From positions 61,389,411 to 61,453,410 of the forward strand of contig CM017557.1 in assembly GCA_007844125.1 (NCBI GenBank): a stretch of DNA of 64,000 nucleotides. Direction: 5' to 3'. How positions within the stretch are numbered: position 1 is the first letter of the stretch; each line of letters opens with the position of its first letter. The notes under the pieces were generated by a model, which was given only the letters and a program-made list of their open reading frames with translations, had not been told where the DNA came from and ran no database searches. Shown here in pieces: positions 25,701-37,700 of the stretch. Origin of the DNA: Sinonovacula constricta (taxonomy: Eukaryota; Mollusca; Bivalvia; Cardiida; Solecurtidae). Position numbers and translations under genes: made by a program.

Positions 25701-28700
25701 ATATGTGTTTGAACATTGCTTTCTCGTTCTTTTTATCCGGGAGTTATAAAGACTTGTGTTGTTAAGATGTTGTATAACTTTCATGAATATCACACAAATC
25801 AAGGATAATGCTATGTGTTCAAAGAATTTCCTAGATACTAGTTAAAAAATATTTTAAAAAATTATAAGAAATAACATTGGCTACACAACTTGTGACCAAG
25901 TTACATACAAATTTTTGCCGATACTGTGCAGTGACATTTCTATCATTAAAGCCCAGGGGCACTTATGGGGTGCCCAGGGACTGAACCCTGTCGGTTCACT
26001 ATACTGACACCGACAAATCAAGCGTAATGCTGTCCCCTTAGCCCTGAGCATTAGGAGGGAAGCCACTACTACCAACTTTAAAGTCTTTGGTTTGACCCAG
26101 CCGGGGTTTGAACCCACAACCTCCCAATCCGCAAGCCGATGCTCTACCACTTGAGCCATTGCAGCTGGTAAAAAAAACAACACCAAAACACAGAAAGTTT
26201 AATATAACTGACATACAAATAAAGGAAAAGTTAAGAATGAATCACCATTTTTTTAATGTAATGAAATTCATGTTACATCTCAAAGTTTGAGAAAACAAAA
26301 CATTGATCATATCTGTCTCAAGTTTTTGAAGTATAATCTTAACCATTTTCAGACATAACAATTTAATGCGGGGTACATAATTAAGCATGGGTATTTTCAG
26401 TGTAGCATCTAATAATTATTGCCCACAATACATTTTCAAATGTAACAGAAATTCCTGGACAAAAAAACTGGATCATATGTTATATGAATCATCTATTTAA
26501 TAACAATAATGTCACTTACACTGACCATATTAGACCTCACCTCTCTGTGTTGATGGTTTTCTCTTCCTCCTCATTCCTCCTCCTCTCCAACTCCCTCTGT
26601 CTCTGCAAGAACCGACTCTTCTGGAATTCAAACCTGGCGTCCTTCTCACCCGAGTCTTTATCATCATCCACGCCACTGTTCGTCTCAAACTGTGATACAG
26701 ATATTTTATATAAGAAATTTTACTATACCCAGAATTGCAACAAATCAATTGATGCAGCAATATGTGAGCTACAACATAATTCAAAATTAATTAAAAAAGT
26801 ATACAAATTAATGTTTTTTTTAACATATTGTGTTGTCAGTGAATACTGGGTTACTGCTTCACACAGGAAGCTGCCAAAAGTAACAATTTAAAACTATTCC
26901 TGTCTCCACACACAACGATGACAAAAAGTTTTCAGTAAATGAGACCCGATATTAACAGTTCTGACAAAGTCAGACATTTTTTAAGAATCTGATATGGTTT
27001 TTGCTGTTTTTTAACAAAGAAATTAATCAATTTGTACACTCAATTTCCTAATGAGGACACCTCTGATTGCTGAAAGTTTTTAATAATCTTGGTTTGATTT
27101 TAAGACGTCTGCGCACAAACTGTGTAATATTTTAGATATAAATTACAAATTCATGGGACAGTATTTGTAAAGGAATTTTCACAAGTTACTCTAATCTGCA
27201 GCTTTACAAGAAATTTTCCTAGAATTGATGTTTGACCCAGAAGATGCAATGACCTTATTAGAAACTTTACCTTGAGGATTGCACTTGCAAAGGATATTCT
27301 ATGTGCTCTTTCAAGTAAATTTTGATTAAATACCTTACAGAAACACAATGTTGGCGACACTAATTCATTTGTTGTCTTTTATAGAATTTTTATAGAATTT
27401 AATACAAGTAAATGGATTCAATTCGATTGTACAAAATTACAAAACTGAGAAAAATGTATTTACATTATCTATACCATCTGGTAAGGTTAATTCTATGTTA
27501 ATTTTATGTGATCTAGATATCAAAGATGTGAAGGCTACAAGAAGGAACGCTATAATTATGAGGAAAGCTATGGTTATAAGGAAAGCTATGATTATAATAA
27601 AAGCTTAAAGGATGAAAGTTTAGAGCATGACACCTATGAGGATAAATGATGTGATGATAAAAGATATGAGGAAAAAGCTTAAGCAACATCAGCTACCAGG
27701 ATAGAAGTTCCATGTACAAGTTTGTTTTTTATAAAGGCATTACTTAAAACCCATCAATGAAATTGTACTGCAATCAGACTTCATGTTTTTAAATAGACAT
27801 TGCTGAAGGAAATATTGAACAATCAGTAATGAAATAACGAAACTTTGTGTATAAAAATGCAGATGAAAAAGATTGTGTCAAGACAAAGTGAAATTATTAA
27901 CAGCAATGTAAAATTACAATGCAAAAAAAAAAAAGAACAAAAATCAGTCAAGCCTAATCTGCTGTGGAAACAATCCGAATCTTATAACAGGACACCGTCA
28001 AAGACGGGTGATGCTCCTCGAATTGGTATTTTGTCACAAAAACAGTTTGTTGTATAACTATGAAGGTGAATTGAAGGCCAGACCTGATTTTGATTCAATG
28101 TCACATTGTGACCTTGACCTGTAAAGTAGCGACCCAAATTTTGTGCGGGATAATGTTTCTTGATATCACGACCATTTTAAAATAATTATAAAATGTGAAT
28201 TCAAATAACAAAGCTTTAGGCCAGACATGAATGCGGGATGGACTGACGGATGGACAGACAGACAGATGGACAGACAACGCAGCGACTATATGCTACCCCA
28301 AATTTTTGGGGAGCATAACAAAATCTACTACACACAAATCCCCAGAGAAATAAAGTAAACAAAAGTGATTATATATAACAAAACTATTAACAAAACCAGA
28401 ACTTTGTTATCCAACATAAAAAGCACAAAACTTTAGACAACAAATTTTTATGAATACAATCTTAGCCTACTTGGTGCTGGGGTTTGTTACGAACTCTGTC
28501 CAGCTCTTCCTGCTGTTGCCAGGACAACTGGTCTCTCTGCCTCCTCCTCTCCATCTGTAACTGGTGCTCTAAGGACACACAACACAACACATAGTGCCCA
28601 CAACACAACTAAAGCGGGAAGACTACAGGAGAAATAAGGATGTATCCAGAACAAATTTACTTGGTTGGTTTTATCTACTGGTTTAAGGAAAGTAATTTTA

Positions 28701-31700
28701 GTAAGTAACTTTGGACAGTAACTTCAGAAGAGTTTTATAAATATTAATTTGTTGTTTTTTCGAGTTCTGAGAGAAAAAATAATCACAGTAGCATATGAAG
28801 AATGTTTGGTTTCTTATTCTTATCAGGGACAAAAACATACTGAAAACAGCATTTAAAGAATGTGGGGGAGGGTGGGGGTCCCTTTGTAATTTAGAACAAA
28901 AATGCAAACATGTTTTTTTCCACTAAGATTTGAAATAAACCCAAAATTAAAGTCATTTAGCATCTATCTATAGATTTACCATATAAAGAAAAGAAAATGA
29001 CCTGCTATAAGGGAGTTTCTTTAGACATTTCATTGGGTTTTTTTTCTTATATTAAGGTTTAATTCTAAATGAGAAAGTTTAAATTTGAGTAAAAACTTCA
29101 GCAAAATTGGTTATGGATACAACACTAAACATCATGTTAGGAGTAAATCTTGTTTCATGCAGCAACTTAATCACTAAGACCTGGAAATTTTATGGTAATG
29201 TGGAATTTTATGTTAAGTTAAGGGGAATGTGGTTTTATGATATATTTATTGTGTCATTTTTTTATTTTTATTATTGTTGTTTCATTTTCCATTATTTTTA
29301 TTGTTGCTTCATTTTTTTTCTTGTTGTTTCATTTCTTGTTGTTTCATTTTTTTTCTTGTTTCATTTTTTTTTTTTTTAACTATCTTTGGATGCAAAGGGG
29401 GGATTTTTAAGCTAAGAATAAAGCTATAAACCGACAAAAAGCAAGCTTCTTCAATGACAGGCTTTTGCAACCAAATAATTGTTATTAAAAACTTTTTGCA
29501 TAAAGAAAAACCAGATAGGAAAAACAAAGACAATACTGATATTTTCTACATGTTTGTGGCCATGCATTTTTAAAGTCCTGGCTTCTTCTTAAAATAGCTA
29601 TAGCTTAATATGCATAGAATGACAGGACTGAAATTGTGCTTTTGGTGTTAAGAAAATGCCTGCTGCAGTTTTACAACATAAGTGAACAGCTTTTAGTAGC
29701 AAGACCCAAGAAGAAGAAAGTAAACTGTACATAATTCATGCTATATAAAGATGTAGACATCACTAGAATTTAGTCACTGGACTTTTTGAAAAATTATTCT
29801 ATATTTTTTGTACCAACAGAATCAGAATTTTAAAAACCCTTTTTTAATGAGTATCTGCTATTATGCAACATCATGACTACAGAATAAAAGATAGTATAAA
29901 GTTCGGAATGATCCGAACAGGACCTGCCAGCTGTCAAACTTTCACACCCTTGATAGTGACATCCTAATTAATTCATAAATATTGTCAATATCAAGAAAAA
30001 AATCAAGTGTTTTGTTTACAATGCAGAAAAACATCTGAAACGCTTACTGACGGCAGATTCTGGACCCGCAATTTATAACGGGCCCTGGTTTTTTCACTCT
30101 CCGTAAACGGAAATGGATCCTGTGTGTTCTAAACATCGACGATTTGAACAAAAAATTTTTTAAGGCAAACAAACCAAAATAGGTTTTTTTTCCCAGACCG
30201 AGCAGTAAGATTTTAGATTATTAGACATTAATAAACTGTTGTCTACAAGCTTTAAATTATTGGTTACTATCATTAATGAGTAACAGATGAAAGTAATGGG
30301 TATTTTACTAAATATTGCTGACACAAAACAAGACCTACACCCTTTTGCTGAGGTCAGAAAAAGCAGTAGGACTGGTTTACAATATGAATTCATGCAAATA
30401 AATAAAAGAGAAGCTATTGTCAAAGAATAAATACATGTAAATAATAACATCTTATGCATGCAATGTTTCATAAATTGTGTAAGATAAAGATTTTCAAGCT
30501 TCTCATACACAAATTAAGAGGGGTTTTTTTAAAAATGTTTTTTAATATTATTAATAAATACACATTACAAAAGGTAAAGCTTGGCCCTAATCAATGTTTT
30601 TCTTTAGTTAACTGAAAGATTTAAAATATATGGCATTAAAATTATATCACCATAAATTTTGTCCATTTCAACAATCCTACAAACGGTTTCTTTTTTATAC
30701 AATAATAAAGCCAACTTCAACAAAATAAATACAAAATAAAGGGACACTAAAGCTAGCTACATAATGTGACTATGTATAAAATAAACAAAGAGAAAGAGTA
30801 GAAAGGACTTTTTCAGATAAAATACACAAGCAAAGTATCAAAATAAAAAATAAATGACAATGTACATGCTAATAGTGAGATTTTTTAAAATTGTATTATT
30901 AATCAAATCATATATATATATATAAAAAAAAAAAAAAATTGCTCAAAACTTCCATTTATAAATATGATTTGTTATTGTTGACCAGTATTTTTTGCCAGTA
31001 TTCTACAAAGCTATGATGGCAAATAGAATGCATAAATAATTGGAAAGCAAACATCAACTGATATCATTTTTTTCAAAGTTGATATAATTCCTGCTTTTCA
31101 TAAATCCTAACTGAAGTAAAGGGCAAACTAAAAATGTCACAAAAAACTGCAGTTCAGTTTTAAGATCCAGTTGCAAGGCTGAAAACAGTACCTTTACCAG
31201 ATACACTGTTGAACAATTCATTTGTTAAACAACATTACAAGACTTTCATTCTTTTATAGCAAAATATCAAAAATGACAGAAATTTCAATTCAAAAATTGA
31301 TTTATTATCTCTCATTATTAAGGATTAAGAATTGTTTATTGGGTATCGTCCCGCCAACTGTATTTTATTTATTTGGAGATGGTGTCCACTTGAAGCAGAT
31401 ATAGTGCTGCCTTCACTGTGTAAAGCATGCCCTGAACACCTGGCATGATACCATACCCAGTCACATTATCCTGACACTGGGCCAACCAGTCATGGAACAA
31501 CCCTTATATTTGTTTGAGCATTAGCAAGGGAGCTATGCCACTACCATTTTGAACAACTTTGGTATGTCGCAGCCCGGGATCGAACCGGGGGCCTTTCGTA
31601 CCTGGAGCTGACGCTCTACCGATTGCGCTACCAGGTCCGGTCAATTAAGTATTGTGCTTTATCATTTTTATTTCGTTTTGTCTGACCTTGTGGATGCCAA

Positions 31701-34700
31701 AACTAAACAGATAAATGATAGACTATTGGGAAAGATCCCAACCTTAAATTGTTAAATCTTTTAACAGGGTTCGTACACCTTTGACTGCCACAATTTCCAT
31801 AGCCTTTTTCAAAACTTTCCAAAGCCCATCAATTCAAAATCCAAAACTTTTTTCAAGCAAATTCAATTACAACAATTAGTTTTTGTAGTTATTTGACGCA
31901 TTTATTTTTGAGATAAACATGTCGAAAACTGAGAAAAAAAACTTTGCCATGACCAAAATTGGTGATACATAGTAATAAAAACTTACTATGTCATTAATTT
32001 GCTGTTTTAAACTGCAGAGTTATAGTTGGACTGAACTTGTTTACATGTATATGACGATTTGTAGGGCGTATTGTTAAGAAATAAATATTAATTTACCACC
32101 AGTTCACCAGTTAACTGTTTTTCTTTTATTCAGTATAATGAAAACCGAATGGACCGATCAAATGTACCATTGTGACAATTGTTACACATTCGTTAGTCTG
32201 AAGTCTTAATTAGACTTCTCTCTCAGCTTTTTTATCTCACTGTCTATCACCTCAAGTTCAGTTCTTTTTTGCTTTGGCAGTCTTTCTGAAGCTATTTGAT
32301 TTAGTCAAAAGCATGTTTTATTTTATTTACAAAAGGTTAAAAAAAATCCATAACTTTTCCAAAGCCCAAGTTACAAAATCTGATTTTCCAAGACTTTCAA
32401 GGTCCTTGAAAACACCTTGATCAATTTCCAAAACTTTCCAAGACTTTTCAAAACGCGTACGAACCCTGTTTTAAAGCAATTTGGCGCGTTTGTTAAGATC
32501 TGCAACTGTTAACTGATCATCATATATCGGAACTAAACACTGAAGGTTGATCTTTTCTTCTGTATTTTCAATTGTGTAAAAAAATAATTAAAAATGCTGA
32601 ACAGAGTTCCAAACTTGTAATAATTGTAATAAAATAATTTAATAACATTTTCAATACAATCATCTTTCATTGTGAATTTTCAAATATATTAATATTTAAC
32701 CTTCAAAATTATAAGAACTGCTTGTTTTGGACAGTCCTTGGCTAAAAGTGAAAAAAGGGAAATTATTTCTTTTCTTACTTTAAGTAGCACAAAGAATAAA
32801 GCAAGGAAAGAAGGAAGCACACACCAATATGAAGACAAAACACAGGTAGATTTATATTCCTAACTACTTACCTGTATGCCTCTGTGGCTGCACACTCATT
32901 AAATCCTCATACATTTTAAGATGATGCTTCAGTAGCTCAGGATCTCTCTCCTGAGCTGAAAACTTTTGTGCTGGACCTATTCTTTCTTCCACCCCTCTGG
33001 ACTGTGCCCCACTCTTGGACTGGTTCCCCAACCCCTTTGAACTCTTGGACTGATTCCCAGCCTTTCCCCAGATACTGCCGCTGTCATTGCTTGTAGAGGA
33101 TGGGTAGCTCTTGTTTGCGCTCGATTGTTTGGTTGGAGTCTGAGACAACTTGAGGCTTGCAGAAGAGGGGCTCTCAAACATGCTCTGGAGTATGTTGGAT
33201 TTAGAGCTCTTGTTTTGCATTTTATTCTCCAGCAGAGGGGGTTGTTTCTGTAAAATTTTGAAAGAAAATTAAAATCAATCAAAATACAGCTCAGTTATTG
33301 TGAATTAGTCACAACAAGCAAGAATTAGAGTTGTTGGAAGTCAAACTGTCAAGCAGTAAACATTTGGCGAGCCAAATTCATAAAAGCTATGCAAAGCAAA
33401 TCAATTTAACCTTCACATACTGGAACCCACTCACCCTATTAACATAAAACATATCCCACACGTAAGATGATTCCAGCAAGGAAAGGGAAAAGTCTAAAAT
33501 AAACCGGCTGTATTTTTAGTTTTTACTTCAAATGCATGTTTCCTATTCATAAATATAAAATACGACAGATTATTTTTAATTAGAGAATAAATAAGATCCT
33601 TTTTATTAATTGTCAGCATAATCCGTCTCACATTGCTCCACTACTATCAAGTGATTTCCAATCAAAATCTAGCCTGACCTGTTTTTTACTATCATACTTC
33701 TATACCTGATGTAAATGTCATACATCTATACTGAATGTAAATGTCATACATCTATACTGAATGTAAATGTCATACATCTATACTGAATGTAAATGTCATA
33801 CATCTATACTGAATGTAAATGTCATACATCTATACTGAATGTAAATATCATATGTCTACACAGAATGCAAATCTCATCTATATACTGAATGCAAATGTTA
33901 TACATCTATACTGAATGTAAATGTCATACATCTACACTGAATGTAAATGTCATACATCTATACTGAATGTTAATGTTATACATCTATACTGAATGTAAAG
34001 GTCATACATATATACTGAATGTAAATGTCATATATCTATACTGAATGCAAATGTCATACAGTTATACTGAATGTAAATGAAATCTTTCAAAAATAATTTC
34101 ATTAGAAACCAAAAATTTTCCATAGAGCTCAACACGAAAGTGCAACAACTCAACTCTTATAAAACTAATAGGAACCAAAATCAAAAGTGACTTGTATTTT
34201 AATATCAAACAATTATATTCAAAATATGAATTTAGTCCATCAAGTCTTTCAAATGTTAATGAGCAGAAACCAGAAATCTACATGAAAGAACTGAAAGCCT
34301 GGGGCACTTCTGTCATTTCAGCAGTATTCACATGCCCTTCACATGGCAGGGCATAATAAGCCAGTTTTTGGAACCTCAGCACGATCTTCTTTAATTATTA
34401 CTGACATATATTGATCCATCAACAATTACAACTGAAAATTACCTTATGACCATTACTAGGTATCTATAATCATGTTTCATATAATGGCTTGTCTCAGTGT
34501 TGCATTTTGCTTCGACTGTAACCCGGGACAGGATGAAACCCTCATATGTACTAAAAAGTCCCAAAGTTCCACTTCTGGCAGTGGCAGTCAATTTTAATTT
34601 GTTTAATTTTTCAAGGAATTCAGAAATACTTTAATAAATCGCCACTATTGTTTTTATTTGTTTTGTTTTTGAAATTCACTGCAGCGACCAGTTATGATCC

Positions 34701-37700
34701 TTATAGCGACATCCAGCTTTACGATGAAGGAAGACCCCAGACAAATGTCTGGGTAGAACCACCAGTGCACCTTAAGTCAGCTGGAAGACCTTCCCACATA
34801 AGTCCTTCACCCTGAACGGGACCAGAATCTATGCAGTGAGAGGCTAAGCAGTCAGAGGAGTTACAAATTGGCGACTCTCCTGCTTCACCCCGCCCCAACC
34901 CCCACTACTGACAGCAGTCCCAAGTTGTTTGTCATACTAACTACCAGATAGTCTGTGTAGCTCTCCAAGCTAGCCTTCAATTCTTTGTCTCTCTTCGCAA
35001 CTATGTTCTCCTCTTCAACCTCTTTTTTCTTGGCGCTTGGTACATCCCACTGTGACTTCTCTTTCTTTTTCTAGAGAAAAATACAGATGATACTATCAAT
35101 AATATTTTGTCAGCAGACTTAAAAAAAAGGAAGTCCTTGAAGACAAATACAACATTGTCCACATAACATTACACCAATTTGTTTTTTCTTGTTGTTTTCA
35201 CATAAACTTATTCAAATTGTATTGGGTGGAGTTTTCCCAGCCAACCTGCTGTGCACTAGTGGTTCTACCCAGAAATAAGTAAGACCTTTTTCCACCAAAC
35301 ATTACCTGGACGTTGCAAATATGACCATATCTGTGTTGGTGCAATGTAGCAAAAACATTTTTTTCTTTTTAAATGCTAATCTTCCTAAAAATATAAATAT
35401 ACAGTAGAAACTCACAATGCAGGCAACTCGATAATACGGCCATTTTTATATTAGGGCCAATTTTCTCGGTCCTGAACAGTTTACTATTTGATTCTATATA
35501 CTTGAAACTCAAAAATGCGGGCAACTGGCTATTGCGAATTACGGCCATGAGTTTCGGTCCCGAACTAGCGTCTAAGCGATAAACGAAACTGACTAATGCG
35601 GCCAAGGGAAATAACTCTTATCGACTGTTGCCAGACTGGGTGCGTGAATTTTACTACCATGCAGCGCAGCCTATTCATAGACAGCCATCAGCATATCGTA
35701 CACCAGTCTGTGTTTACTTAGAGGCGGCCGACATTTTGACACTTTCTTTTGTTTAGACTGCATTTCACAAAGGATTAACAGACATCATAGGCATGTGTCA
35801 GTTAATTACAAAAAAGCTGCCAGGAAGCACTACGCATGATCAGTGATTTAAATGCATTTTTACTGACACACAACATGGGCAGTGCTAGTGATAAATTAAG
35901 AGACATCCAGGACGACATTGAGTCTCAGCAGATCAAAGTGATGGCAGCTGCCAAACAGAGCACAATCACTCAGTTTTTTAAGTAAACACTAACACAAACC
36001 TCTGTGTAAATAAGGACATTGGTTGTTGTTTTATTTTTATTGATTTACAGGTTAATAGATTGTAGTTTAAATATGTACAAAATCAACTAAAATAAATAAT
36101 ACTGAAAAAAATGGAAGTGTTCTACATTTTATGAATCATAATGCATATTTTATTATTGATTTAAACTACTACTATTATACTAACAAAACAAAATATGATA
36201 TTGGTTTAAACACAAATATAAAGTATACAACACATATATAAAAAGAATATAAACATACATGTAGTTCATTATGTCAAAGGGGCATAACTTGTTACAGTTT
36301 ATATCAAAACTCGCTATTAAGGCCAAACTTTAAATTAAGGCCACTTCTTGCCGGTCCCAAAAGTGGCCTTAATAGCGAGTTTCTACTGTATAAGCATTTT
36401 TATTTTTTTGTTGTTAATGTTTTCATTCATCTAAGTTGAAAAGAAAAGTTTTCCAAGATGACAAAACATCAATTTAAACTAATCTTTAACTGTCAGTATT
36501 TGACAACAACAATTTATAACAACAAACTTTTCATTTATTTGTTGACAACTTTGCTTACAAATGTAAGATTTAGACTTAATCTACACCTTTTGCCATGATC
36601 CATGCTTTGGCAATTTGGATTTGATGTTTTTGTAATTTTTGGCTGAGGTTCTAATGTAAGAAGTAGAAGGTTCATGAGGCACAGAGGTATGCCGATATGT
36701 AACTCCTCTCCTTCTTCCACCAAAAATAGCTTGATGCAGCTATCATGACTAAACAGGCAATTTCAATGTATTTCAAAAGCAAAACAAAACAATCCAGCTG
36801 GCTGCAAACAAGCTATAAAACTGCTGTTTTTCATTTGTATAATAAAATGTGAATAACCAAAAACCAAAAAGTTTAATACATGTATTATATTAAACACATG
36901 CCTACACATATTAACAAATCAATCAATGTAAATGATAGAAAACACATAATAATTAATATACATACTGCATTCTTTTTCTCTTTCCGTTTCTTCAGCTTCT
37001 CCTGTCGTCTCTCCTCTGCCTCAATTTTCTTCAATTTCTCTGCCAGTTTCTTCTCCTCCTCCTCTTTCTTGCGAGCCTGAGTCTCAAGCTCCTTTGCTAT
37101 ACTATCATCTTGTATGGTTGCAGTCTTCCTGAAGAAAATGAGACAGAGGCACTAACATAAAGGAAGTTACTGCTTGCTTTCAATCATTTGGGGGTTTTTT
37201 TGTAACGTTTTATTACAGTAAGAAAAGAAGTAAATTCAATCACAGATGCATTTAAGAAAAAACAACAGTAGCAGTGACAGTCCCATCCCCCGCCCGACTT
37301 GACAATTTTCACCTGTTTTATTAAATTGTCTCTCTATCCTTTATTCACTGTTCATAACTTAAAAATCATACTTTAGGTATTCTTCTCTCTCTACTTCTTA
37401 CTTTCTCTTCTACTATACAAACTTTCTGATTACTCTCAATTTTCAACAAAAGTGGGCTCTCTAATCAAAGGGAGAAAACCAGTACAAACTGTTTAGAAGC
37501 AAACTTCTTAATAGTAAACACTCTTGCCAAAATTATTGGCGAAGAGAGAAGAATCAATGCCAAAGACACATTTTGTTTGATTTGTGACTTGTTCACTGCC
37601 TTTGCCTGAACCCCCTCTGCTTATTTCTCTCCAACCAGCATTTTTTTAAGTAAAAAAAAACCCAACCATTTTAGACAGAATAACTTTCTTATTCTAAACA

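Noticed and set aside
25881..26186. Open frame of about 100 codons containing VVEHRLADWEVVGSNPG
   Set aside because: This is the well-known spurious translation of a tRNA-derived SINE head (family S1).
31560..31642. A true tRNA gene on the minus strand
   Set aside because: Boxes A and B are good, but the anticodon arm and acceptor pairing are not convincing and the conserved SINE body follows directly, so it is a SINE head.
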